A stretch of 35,079 bases of DNA from assembly GCA_964492595.1 (NCBI GenBank), contig CAZBKY010000005.1, forward strand, positions 1 to 35,079, given 5' to 3'. Positions within the stretch are counted from its first letter, which is position 1. Every line of letters begins with the position of its first letter. Origin of the DNA: CAYNFP01 sp964492595. Lineage in GTDB: Bacteria > Bacillota_I > Bacilli_A > RF39 > UBA660. The notes below the pieces were generated by a model, which saw nothing but the letters and a program-made list of their open reading frames with translations, was not told the DNA's origin and ran no database searches. The translations under genes were made by a program, and so were the position numbers. Of the stretch, positions 8,542 to 16,127 are shown piece by piece.

Positions 8542-10332
8542 TTATAGGCCTCCACCACTGCCAAATGATTCTAATTCCTGAGGTGTTGCTATTACATTCA
8601 TTTTCATTCTTCTTGAACCGCAAACAAATAAAGCCTCTCCCTGATTAAATCTTTTTATTGAATCTTTTTCCTGATCGTTTAAATCTATTAATTTAGCCAA
8701 ATCTTCAGTCGCCTGTTTTTTAAGTCCCATTACTATGTAATAAGATGCATTGTCAAATATTGCCTTACCATGAACTATAACCGCAGGAGAAGCAAAGTCT
8801 GTAGGTTGCTGAGTTATTATAATTGTTCCAGTATTATATTTTCTACTTCTTCTTTGAACTTGTGCTATAAATTCAGCACCCAAAGTATTTTTATCAGCAA
8901 GTAAAACATGAGCCTCATCGACCATAAGTATTGTATTTGTATCTTTATCAAGAGTTAACCCCCACGCATATTTAAGAATATTAAAGAATAATGCATTTCT
9001 TATATTAGCATCTGAATTCATTACTTCCTTTATATTAAATACAATAAAGTCGCTGCTTGGTTCAATTGTTGTGTGTCCTGTAAAATAGTATCTTAACTCT
9101 TTTGTAAGTGGTCTCACTTTTAATTCAAGTCTTTCCATTATATCTCTTTCATGAGTTTTTTCGGTCATTGAAAGAAGTTTTCCTTTAACTGTTGCATATA
9201 CATCATCAAATGTTGGAAAAAGATTTGAATTCATTTTTGAAAAATCAGTATTTTCATCTATTTTGTATCTTTTATAAGTATCTTGTACTACTTCACTAAA
9301 TAGTGTTAACACATCTTCTTCGATATCGGGTGCATAATACTTCATAAATGCTTTTAAATTCTGAAGAGCTCTAGTTAAAATGGTATAGCTCATTCCAGCT
9401 GCGACTTCTTCTTCGTCAGCATCAGGTATTACTTCAAGAGGATTAATCATACCAAAAGACCCACCTTTTCCAAGACTTATAAAGTCCCCTCCATATAATC
9501 TTGTCATATCTTCAAGCTCCCCTTCAGGATCTATCGCCACAATTTTATGACCATTTCTAATGTTGCTTCTAAGCAGCAACTTAGCTGTAACAGATTTACC
9601 ACTACCTGAAGTACCAAGTATAACCATATTTGCATTATTTCTATTAAATTCTTTCTTAATCTGATATAAAAACTGATTAAATAATATTATTCCTCCAGAA
9701 AAGTCCGCTCCAAGTAAACAAGACAACCCTGGATCTTTTATACTGTTAAATATAAACGGATACATACCAGCCATTGTAACTGAAGGTATTGGAGTACCGA
9801 TTCTGTCTTCAATATCATTTTTAGGAAATATGGCAAGAGCACTTTTAAGTATTTTTTCCTGTTCAAACCTTAATACAGTTGCCCTCATTCCCATAGAATC
9901 CATATAGTTTCTTACCTGTATTTTTTTCTTTTCAAGTTCATCTTGAGAATCCGCCATGATCATTACATGCATCTGAAAATCAAATATTCTAGCCTGAGTT
10001 GCTGCGAGCATTGATATGAATTCTTCTAAAGACCCGTAATCCTGACGCACCTTTTCACGCATTGTATTATCTTTTTCGTTTGTATATCTAACTTTCAATT
10101 CGGCAATTTCTTTGTTAAGCATTTTACTTAAAGTAGAAAAAAGTATTGGTATGTGTTTAATCAATATTTTTACTCCGCCCATTTGGGTTAACTCAGATAA
10201 ATATCCGTTATATATACTTTTTGGATAACTTATTACAGTCATTATAGTGCAAAATTTATCACTTATAACTATGTCTCCGCTTCTAAATTCTATCTCTTTA
10301 GGAGCTATTTCACTTTTAAAAGTTCTACTCAT
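8542..10332 (-). CDS. VirB4-type ATPase, C-terminal (motor) part
   Basis: VirB4/TraE/TcpF ATPases power assembly and substrate transfer by type IV secretion systems. The 596 residues cover the later N-terminal domain and the whole RecA-like motor: Walker A GTSGSGKS (240-247), AIDPEGE (266-272), Walker B ILMVDEAH (468-475), then QVQRRSRKYN and IIITQQP typical of VirB4. The usual first ~190 residues are in a separate gene that overlaps this one by eight bases. An RBS-like GGGACGGTGA precedes the ATG, so it is probably made as its own chain. It is close to ATPases of mycoplasma ICE and Gram-positive conjugative elements. Confidence 0.95.
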   Translation of the reverse strand: MSRTFKSEIAPKEIEFRSGDIVISDKFCTIMTVISYPKSIYNGYLSELTQMGGVKILIKHIPILFSTLSKMLNKEIAELKVRYTNEKDNTMREKVRQDYGSLEEFISMLAATQARIFDFQMHVMIMADSQDELEKKKIQVRNYMDSMGMRATVLRFEQEKILKSALAIFPKNDIEDRIGTPIPSVTMAGMYPFIFNSIKDPGLSCLLGADFSGGIILFNQFLYQIKKEFNRNNANMVILGTSGSGKSVTAKLLLRSNIRNGHKIVAIDPEGELEDMTRLYGGDFISLGKGGSFGMINPLEVIPDADEEEVAAGMSYTILTRALQNLKAFMKYYAPDIEEDVLTLFSEVVQDTYKRYKIDENTDFSKMNSNLFPTFDDVYATVKGKLLSMTEKTHERDIMERLELKVRPLTKELRYYFTGHTTIEPSSDFIVFNIKEVMNSDANIRNALFFNILKYAWGLTLDKDTNTILMVDEAHVLLADKNTLGAEFIAQVQRRSRKYNTGTIIITQQPTDFASPAVIVHGKAIFDNASYYIVMGLKKQATEDLAKLIDLNDQEKDSIKRFNQGEALFVCGSRRMKMNVIATPQELESFGSGGGL

Positions 10333-10894
10333 TAGTAATCACCGTCCCAAACTCGGATTTTGATCCAGCATTAAAAAACCCATCAAGCATTACTCTTAAA
10401 TCATCATCACTTGTTTGCCTTGCGGTTAAACCACAACTTGCCAAACCGGAAATCAAATTTTGAATTCTTTTAGCTATTATATCGGGTCTTTTATCTTTAA
10501 ATAATATAAAATATTCTGTATCAGCCACGTTAACCTCCTTGCTCATAAATAATTCTGCTTTTCTAATATCTTCAATTATCAATTTTCTAATTCCAATGTT
10601 TTGTATAGAATTAAGTTGTAATTGAAGCTTACTCATATATAAGTTTATATCAACTGGTCTATCAGATACTATTAACCAAAACTCATAATCAAGAGTGTTA
10701 TATAAATTTCTTAAATTAAATATGACATTGTTTTGACTATCATAATCTAATATGAAAATGTCTTTTGGGTTTATTTTAACTCCTGTTACACTAAGACCAT
10801 TTTCTAATTGGATAGCTCCATTTATAATAGATTTAATGGGGATCCAATCTTCTGCAAATTTTTTTAATGCAGCTTCTTTACTTTTCTGTGCCAT
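10325..10894 (-). CDS. VirB4 N-terminal domain as a separate protein
   Basis: A 189-residue soluble protein placed between PrgI and the VirB4 motor gene. It begins with WIPIKSIINGAIQLENG and VTGVKINPKDIF, which match the N-terminal domain of Gram-positive VirB4/TraE ATPases, the part that contacts membrane subunits. It carries no Walker motif. It overlaps PrgI by 17 bases and the motor gene by eight, so the three are translationally coupled. Either an ancestral virB4 was split here or the two chains always assemble as one subunit. Both frames look intact, and the downstream gene has its own RBS, so simple pseudogenisation is unlikely. Confidence 0.8.
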   Translation of the reverse strand: MAQKSKEAALKKFAEDWIPIKSIINGAIQLENGLSVTGVKINPKDIFILDYDSQNNVIFNLRNLYNTLDYEFWLIVSDRPVDINLYMSKLQLQLNSIQNIGIRKLIIEDIRKAELFMSKEVNVADTEYFILFKDKRPDIIAKRIQNLISGLASCGLTARQTSDDDLRVMLDGFFNAGSKSEFGTVITNE

Positions 10895-11189
10895 CTAATA
10901 CACACCATCCTTTCCAATAATATTTCCTTCTATTCATAAAAAACCCAAATACCTCTCTAATCAATACTAAGGTATTATGATAATGTGGTATGGGTAAAAC
11001 CAAAAATAAACTGATTAGAACAGGGGCAAGTTTTATAAATAATAAAGCTAAAGACTGTCCTGGTATTATAAACAAGAAAAATAGTGAAAATACAGCTCCG
11101 ACCGAAAATAATATTAAATCAACCATTCTAAACATTCCAAATATCAATGCACTTCTTTTGCTATTAGCTGGTATTATATAATTATCCAT
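10878..11189 (-). CDS. PrgI/VirB3-like membrane protein
   Basis: A 103-residue protein with a short N-terminus (IPANSKRSALIFGMF), two adjacent membrane helices (about 21-46 and 47-68) and the PrgI-type C-terminal HYHNTLVLIREVFGF...RKYYWKGW. PrgI/TcpE proteins are the VirB3 counterparts of Gram-positive conjugation systems and dock the VirB4 ATPase to the membrane. Here, as usual, it is directly upstream of the VirB4 genes. The RBS is AAAGGAAA-like and the gene lies 26 bases after the VirB6-like gene. Confidence 0.88.
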   Translation of the reverse strand: MDNYIIPANSKRSALIFGMFRMVDLILFSVGAVFSLFFLFIIPGQSLALLFIKLAPVLISLFLVLPIPHYHNTLVLIREVFGFFMNRRKYYWKGWCVLDGTEK

Positions 11190-11215
11190 ATTCTTTTTTC
11201 CTTTCTTTTCATATA

Positions 11216-13183
11216 TTAACTATTTCCATTGCCACCACCAGAATGCTTTCCAGCATTTTCAGCTCCTCTTGCTTGAGCTTGTGCGGCTGCAATTGCGGTA
11301 TCATTTGATGAAGCCTCGTGAATTATATCCTGTTGTTGCTGCATTAGTCCATTAGGTCCAGTTACAGTTGTATGAAGAGTTTCAACATCCGCCGCACTGC
11401 CAAGTGTAGCATTTCCGAATAAATCGCTATTTGCATTAAGATAATCTTGTGCCTCAATTGAAGTATTGTAAACTTCTGTCCCAACTGTATGCATATCAGC
11501 ATCTTGTTGCATTACTCTTGCATAATCTACATCCTCATTAGCCCATCTTGTTGCATTATTTAATGCATCTTGAGCCGCTCTAAGAGTTGCGCCGCTTACT
11601 GCAACTCCAGATGCTGCTTGTTCTTGTAAATGTTTTAAAGTTGCTCTTTCAATAGCGGTTTGTTCCTCCACATAAGAACCTCTATCCTGACCTGCTCTCA
11701 AATTTACTTGTCTTGTATTACCTGCGGCATTTATATGGCTCCCGCTGAAATTATTTCTAAATGCAGAACTTTCCCCTTGGGTTCTCATCTTATTTCTAAA
11801 TTCTTCACTTTTATTAAGTTTTTCTATATTTGTTTTTGCAATTGCAGCTTTTCTTTCATTAGATTTATTGAATTTTTGAGCTAATTGGCCACTAACCCCT
11901 CCTTTATTTCCAAGTGCAATAGAGGATTGTCTTTGAGCTTTAAAATTTCCGCTTACGGCTCCTCCTACTAAATCTTTTATGCTATTGGCTTTCCACCCAC
12001 TTGAAGCTCCTGAGCCCATACCTTTTGCTATTGCGCCAACACCACCCAAAAATCCAGCTCCACTTCCTATTGAAGCAATTCCCCCTACAGCTCCACCAAT
12101 TGCTCCACCAATTGCTCCACCAATAATAGCTTTTGCCCCGGTAAAAGGATTTATACTTGATGAAAAATTAACACCAAATAAATCTCCAATCATTTTTGGA
12201 AATTTTTTAGCAAAATAAAATAACGAAATTATTACAATTATTAACAACAAAGATCTAAAAACATCTCCCGCATCTCCTAAATTCGGGAATAGCACACCTG
12301 TAGCGGCTCCTCCGCCTCCACTGACTTTGGCTAATATTGCTTTCATACTAAACTGCATTAAATACAAAGTAATATATATAATTGCTATTTTTAAAAACAA
12401 TTCAACAAATGTTGTGATATATTGCTTAAAATATTTACCCAGCATATCATCTTTACCTGGGGCAATATAAGCAATAATAGGAATTGGTGCGATTACTTGA
12501 AGTATCATTAAAGTAAATGCTCTAACTCCAACATCTATAGCAAATGTCACAAAAATAACAATCATTAATATACCACAAGCTCCTGAAATAATAGGAAATC
12601 TATAATATACTCCGGCATCATTTATTACGCTTATAACATCAAAGAGTGTGGCAGTTGGCTCACCATTAGTTCCCATTATGGCATTTCTTAAATTATCATC
12701 TAAAGTAACAAAAGAGAAAAATAAATTATACGAAAAGAATTTTCCGGTCCTTACATAGGCATCATAACTACCACCATCCTCAGAACTCATATTAAGTGAA
12801 CTTTCACTTTGTCCTAAAACCACAGTTTCTATGACATTATTTTTTATTATTATATCTTGAAGTTCATTGAATAAACCAAAAACAAAATTCATAGATATCA
12901 TTAATACTATAGAAATAGCAATTTTTTTTATAAGGTTTGAACCAACTTGTTCTGTCTTATCAGGATCAACCAACATTTGAAGTAGATTAAAAGCCACTAC
13001 AAAAAGCATTATTATTCCAAAAAATATTTTTATTCTATCGGTTAATGCTACAAAACTTTCTCCAATACTTGCAATATTCATTTCACACATTGCTGAAAAT
13101 AAAACATAAGAAAGAACCACTAAACTATATATTATATAATCAAAAAATATAGCAATAAAATTTAAAATATTTACAAAAATCAT
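11216..13183 (-). CDS. VirB6/TrbL-like polytopic channel protein
   Basis: A 655-residue protein with about seven membrane helices in the first 330 residues (around 5-30, 52-72, 86-106, 198-218, 221-242, 257-278 and 310-327). A Gly/Ala-rich stretch (345-400) with repeated GGAI follows, then a ~250-residue hydrophilic tail rich in Gln, Ala and Asn. VirB6/TrbL proteins form the inner-membrane platform. Position between pilin-like genes and PrgI-VirB4 matches this role and the order in mycoplasma ICEs. The long polar tail is expected in the cytosol. The GGAI stretch is coded by a tandem 12-base repeat that could vary in length without breaking the frame. Confidence 0.87.
   Translation of the reverse strand: MIFVNILNFIAIFFDYIIYSLVVLSYVLFSAMCEMNIASIGESFVALTDRIKIFFGIIMLFVVAFNLLQMLVDPDKTEQVGSNLIKKIAISIVLMISMNFVFGLFNELQDIIIKNNVIETVVLGQSESSLNMSSEDGGSYDAYVRTGKFFSYNLFFSFVTLDDNLRNAIMGTNGEPTATLFDVISVINDAGVYYRFPIISGACGILMIVIFVTFAIDVGVRAFTLMILQVIAPIPIIAYIAPGKDDMLGKYFKQYITTFVELFLKIAIIYITLYLMQFSMKAILAKVSGGGGAATGVLFPNLGDAGDVFRSLLLIIVIISLFYFAKKFPKMIGDLFGVNFSSSINPFTGAKAIIGGAIGGAIGGAVGGIASIGSGAGFLGGVGAIAKGMGSGASSGWKANSIKDLVGGAVSGNFKAQRQSSIALGNKGGVSGQLAQKFNKSNERKAAIAKTNIEKLNKSEEFRNKMRTQGESSAFRNNFSGSHINAAGNTRQVNLRAGQDRGSYVEEQTAIERATLKHLQEQAASGVAVSGATLRAAQDALNNATRWANEDVDYARVMQQDADMHTVGTEVYNTSIEAQDYLNANSDLFGNATLGSAADVETLHTTVTGPNGLMQQQQDIIHEASSNDTAIAAAQAQARGAENAGKHSGGGNGNS
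12090..12125. repeat. Tandem 12-bp repeat x3 inside VirB6-like gene
   Basis: The unit GCTCCACCAATT is repeated three times (the last with a one-base change). On the coding strand it gives the repeated Gly-Gly-Ala-Ile of the VirB6-like protein. Unit length is a multiple of three, so copy-number change keeps the frame. Confidence 0.85.
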
Positions 13184-13195
13184 ATATTTCCTTTC

Positions 13196-14302
13196 CTATG
13201 AAATTCCACAAGTTCCACCACTTATTGCAACTAATCCCAATATTAAATTTATAAGACTAGGTAGTAATACTATAATTACAGTTATAACAGACCTTTTTAC
13301 AAATTTATTAAGTGCTTTTTTCATGGCATCATCATCAGAAACAGATACCGCTTTTGTGAAATCTATTGCTGTAAATACTATAAGTAACAAGAAAGCCGCA
13401 ACCTTTATTAAATTGAAAATCTTTTGCATAAATACTATTACTTTTCCGATACTACCACAACTTAACTTCCCAGATTTTATTTCTGATATTCCATTTAATA
13501 AAGCGGGGATTTTGTCCCATTTGTCAAAAAAGCTAGATAACTGGATATCTTGTGCGCTCTCTATATCATTCCCAGTAGTAGCCGAAGTACTCCCTCTACA
13601 ATCTTTCAGTTCATTAGAAGATTTGAAAATGTTGTTTTTTTGGATAAAACATATTTTGTCGGGACACCCATCATCTGGATTAATAATTGAGTTTTCGATA
13701 GAAAAATTTTCGGGTGGTTTTAGTCCATCTACGTGAAAGTTCTCTCCACTATAGATACCTATATAATCAAACCCCCCCATATCATTTTTGGTGGCCTCCA
13801 ATTCTATTCCGCCATAGTTGCCGCATGTCTTCGATAAAATCTCGGATTCTTTACCCATTGAAGTACAATTATCCTTTAAATCTGAAAAAGGCCAGTTTGC
13901 TTTAAACTGATACCACTTTGGGCCATCCTGTCTTTCCTTATATATTTCATTTCCGTATGTAGTTACCCCACTTATAGTTTGTTGAAACTGATGATACCCA
14001 ATTTTTTCATGACAGGCATATTTAATAGATCTGTTTGAAAAATAAAAAGAGTTAATTGTAAAATCTTGAATAAAAACATATCGAAAAAAGCTACTATCTT
14101 CCGGACTTTTAACTTCAACAGTTAACTTAGAATCTTGTATCTTATAGATAACGCTTACTTTGTGAGCTAATTCGTACTCACAGTACAGTCTATCCGGTCC
14201 ACCCTCACAAAAATCAGATGCATATAATTCATTAATATTTAAAAAACTTATAAAAACCCCAATCATTATTATAAAAATATATTTAAAACATTTTCGTTTC
14301 AT
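13196..14302 (-). CDS. Exported Cys-rich protein with VirB2-like C-terminal module
   Basis: A 368-residue protein with a signal peptide (about 1-28), an outside domain of ~250 residues with nine cysteines, and a C-terminal two-helix module (about 290-316 and 338-363) ending GGTCGIS. The last ~85 residues line up with the separate pilin gene just upstream: helix, a short DDDAMKKALNKFVK loop (pilin: KDDKDAIKTAQSALVKK), helix, GG and Cys. It thus looks like a pilin-type membrane core carrying a large outside head, perhaps a pilus tip or adhesin. The head is not recognised. It has a good RBS (GTAGGAG) and a possible promoter of its own after the pilin terminator. Confidence 0.8.
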   Translation of the reverse strand: MKRKCFKYIFIIMIGVFISFLNINELYASDFCEGGPDRLYCEYELAHKVSVIYKIQDSKLTVEVKSPEDSSFFRYVFIQDFTINSFYFSNRSIKYACHEKIGYHQFQQTISGVTTYGNEIYKERQDGPKWYQFKANWPFSDLKDNCTSMGKESEILSKTCGNYGGIELEATKNDMGGFDYIGIYSGENFHVDGLKPPENFSIENSIINPDDGCPDKICFIQKNNIFKSSNELKDCRGSTSATTGNDIESAQDIQLSSFFDKWDKIPALLNGISEIKSGKLSCGSIGKVIVFMQKIFNLIKVAAFLLLIVFTAIDFTKAVSVSDDDAMKKALNKFVKRSVITVIIVLLPSLINLILGLVAISGGTCGIS

Positions 14303-14325
14303 ATCAAAACTCCTACTATAATAAG

Positions 14326-14354
14326 ATTATATCATAAAAAAAAATCACTTTAAA
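14326..14354 (-). promoter_or_regulatory. Possible promoter after pilin terminator
   Basis: Minus-strand TTTAAA (14349-14354), 17 bases and TATAAT (14326-14331). The -35 lies in the terminator hairpin loop region. It would serve the gene at 13196-14302 and the rest of the locus. The -35 matches only four of six bases. Confidence 0.4.
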
Positions 14355-14361
14355 GTGATTT
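14335..14361 (-). terminator. Intrinsic terminator after pilin gene
   Basis: A perfect 20-base palindrome (AAATCACTTT and its complement, 14342-14361) runs straight into a ten-base A-run on the plus strand (14335-14344), which reads as a U-run on the minus strand. It lies 18 bases past the pilin stop and inside the locus, so it would lower expression of the later genes relative to the pilin. Confidence 0.7.
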
Positions 14362-14378
14362 AATAAATCTTTTGAAAT

Positions 14379-14720
14379 TTATTCAAGACTTGATGAACTC
14401 TTAAGTGGAGCATTACAAGATTTAGAAAATGGTCCATTTACACATTCCATACATCCTTCATAATCTTTCCCACCTATCACACCCATTAAAAGACCTACGA
14501 TTGTAGTTATTAAAAACACAACAACTGCAGCTATTGCTTTTTTAACAAGGGCGGATTGAGCAGTTTTTATAGCATCCTTATCATCCTTACCAATTGCTTG
14601 CAATAAATCTGTCATACCAACAATTATTAAAACAATCGGTACAGCTATTTTTATACCCAAAACAACTATTCCTACTAAATAAGTTATATTTTGAACGGCT
14701 GGTTGACTACATAAATTCAT
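14379..14720 (-). CDS. VirB2/TrbC-like pilin
   Basis: A 113-residue protein with two long hydrophobic helices (about 12-40 and 62-83) joined by a polar loop (IGKDDKDAIKTAQSALVKK), the layout of VirB2/TrbC pilins and of the Mbov_0395-type pilin-like proteins of mycoplasma ICEs. No separate signal peptide is seen. The short C-terminal tail has three Cys and a Ser-rich end; a fourth Cys is at residue 4. It has a strong RBS (GAAGAGG), its own TTGACA promoter and its own terminator, as expected for a subunit needed in many copies. Family is inferred from size, topology and place. Confidence 0.8.
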   Translation of the reverse strand: MNLCSQPAVQNITYLVGIVVLGIKIAVPIVLIIVGMTDLLQAIGKDDKDAIKTAQSALVKKAIAAVVVFLITTIVGLLMGVIGGKDYEGCMECVNGPFSKSCNAPLKSSSSLE

Positions 14721-14751
14721 ATTTTTATACCTCTTCTTTCACTACAATATA

Positions 14752-14780
14752 AGTTTATTAAAAATATATTGCTTTGTCAA
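14752..14780 (-). promoter_or_regulatory. Promoter of pilin gene
   Basis: Minus-strand consensus -35 TTGACA (14775-14780), 17 bases and a -10-like TAAACT (14752-14757), between the CpaE-like gene and the pilin gene. The -10 is weaker (four of six). Confidence 0.55.
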
Positions 14781-14798
14781 TAATTTGTTATTAAATTG

Positions 14799-15797
14799 CT
14801 ATTTAAATACATCAAGTAATCCTTTTTTTCTCTCTGTATCATCTGCGGATATAACCCCATTATTTGTTTTGTTAAAGCCCAATTTCAGCAGTAAATTAAT
14901 AATTTGATGGTTTATTTCATCTCTTTCGTTTAAATTTCTAATCATATCAAATATTTTTAATTTAGATTCAATTTCAAATTTCTTTGCGTTTTCTAATGTT
15001 ATATTAGTCCTGTTCAACACTATTTTTTTATCAGTAAGGCTATTTAATATGTCTTTATCCTTAGCCATAAGTTTATTTAGTTTTAATACACTTGGCTCTA
15101 TTAAATATATCTTTTCTTTTATATATAATTCATCATCATAATCATTTACATCCACTAAAATAACATCCAGATTTTGATCCACTAAAAATTGATCAGCCAG
15201 CTGTTCTTTAGCTATACTTTTCATATCTTCATTATAAAAATATTTAAAATCTGTTTTATCTATTTCCAAACACTTTACTGAATATTTTTTAGATAATTCT
15301 AAGAACATCATATATATAAGAGTTGTTGCCCCCGCATGTTCCGTAACGTTTTTTACTCCAATAACTCTAGTTTTGCTATTAGCAGACACATTTTTAACAG
15401 TTTCTTCTGCATTTAAATATTGTGCCACATTTTCATAAGTTTTAGGATTTGTTATTAAAGATACTAACTCTCCTGTTTCAAATGTGAAATTATACACTCC
15501 AAGTTGTACCAATTTCGAAAAAAACAGTGTATTATTAAGTTGAGGAACATTATCTAATAGTATTATTATCTTATTTGGGTCAAAAAATGTAAATATTTTT
15601 TTAAGGCTTATATATAAACTTTCTATATTATTATAGTCTTTTACAGATGTTATATCTAAAATCATTTTATCATAATAATAATTACTATATGTTTCTATTA
15701 TAACTTCGGGTGCAAAATCTCCTTCAAGAATTCCACTTATTTCAATTCCAAGTCCTTTAATAATTTCTTTATATTTATTTGCCACTACTACGTTCAT
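14799..15797 (-). CDS. CpaE/ParA-like protein with degenerate P-loop
   Basis: A 332-residue soluble protein. Residues 1-125 look like a receiver-type alpha/beta domain (KMILDIT, KIIILLDNVPQ, LVQLGVYNF), as in CpaE, which places pilus machinery at cell poles. Residues 143-320 look like a SIMIBI/ParA ATPase: RVIGVKNVTEHAGATT at the P-loop, then CLEIDKTDF and DVILVDVNDY. The P-loop lacks the signature Lys and the GKT, so nucleotide binding is doubtful. As first gene of the locus it has a strong RBS (GGGAGG). A role in positioning or control of the secretion machine is inferred from the family and place. The alternative is a plasmid-partition relic. Confidence 0.75.
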   Translation of the reverse strand: MNVVVANKYKEIIKGLGIEISGILEGDFAPEVIIETYSNYYYDKMILDITSVKDYNNIESLYISLKKIFTFFDPNKIIILLDNVPQLNNTLFFSKLVQLGVYNFTFETGELVSLITNPKTYENVAQYLNAEETVKNVSANSKTRVIGVKNVTEHAGATTLIYMMFLELSKKYSVKCLEIDKTDFKYFYNEDMKSIAKEQLADQFLVDQNLDVILVDVNDYDDELYIKEKIYLIEPSVLKLNKLMAKDKDILNSLTDKKIVLNRTNITLENAKKFEIESKLKIFDMIRNLNERDEINHQIINLLLKLGFNKTNNGVISADDTERKKGLLDVFK

Positions 15798-16127
15798 AAC
15801 TAGCCTCCCTTATTATTATAACTTATAATTTAAAAATATAAAAGATATAAGATGATTGTATTGTTGATTTATACATACATTGTTTTGATGCATTTCCTTT
15901 AGCAATTAAATTAATTAATTTAAGTGATTTTGCTTTTTTTATCACTCAATATAATGGCTTTTTTTGTATTACTTTTACCTTAATAAAAACAGTCACTTTT
16001 CTTAATATACGTAGTATAATTTTGGCAAACTATCATAATTAAAATTGTGCTTTTGAGGTTTCAAAAAGAAATCTATCTCTTTACCCACTGATAAAATTAT
16101 GTAAATTTTTAATAAAATGACTAAATT
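15798..16127. other. Intergenic region between secretion locus and dinD
   Basis: 330 bases without a convincing gene. It holds TATAAT-like upstream sequence of the CpaE-like gene, a weak inverted repeat AGTGAT/ATCACT (15923-15928 and 15941-15946, no U-run), an imperfect inverted repeat around TATACGTAGTATA (near 16006-16018), and the two-part repeat at 16020-16048 that recurs at 30003-30029. Confidence 0.6.
16020..16048 (-). repeat. Two-part repeat, copy 1
   Basis: On the minus strand ACAATTTTAAT, seven bases, then GTTTGCCAAAA. The same two 11-base words occur in the same order and strand at 30003-30029 with a five-base gap. Both copies lie just downstream of a phage-type gene (dinD here). 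The role is unknown. Confidence 0.7.

Noticed and set aside
11979..12218. Plus-strand open frames opposite the secretion genes and elsewhere (for example 12.0-12.2 kb, 33.2-33.8 kb)
   Set aside because: They lie antisense to well-supported genes, lack RBS and have repeat- or codon-shadow composition.
2918..15797. Complete integrative conjugative element
   Set aside because: No integrase, relaxase, oriT or att-type direct repeats could be seen in the window, so only a secretion-like locus is claimed.
15923..15946. Terminator between dinD and the CpaE-like gene
   Set aside because: The AGTGAT/ATCACT stem is six bases with a 12-base loop and has no directly adjacent T-run on either strand.
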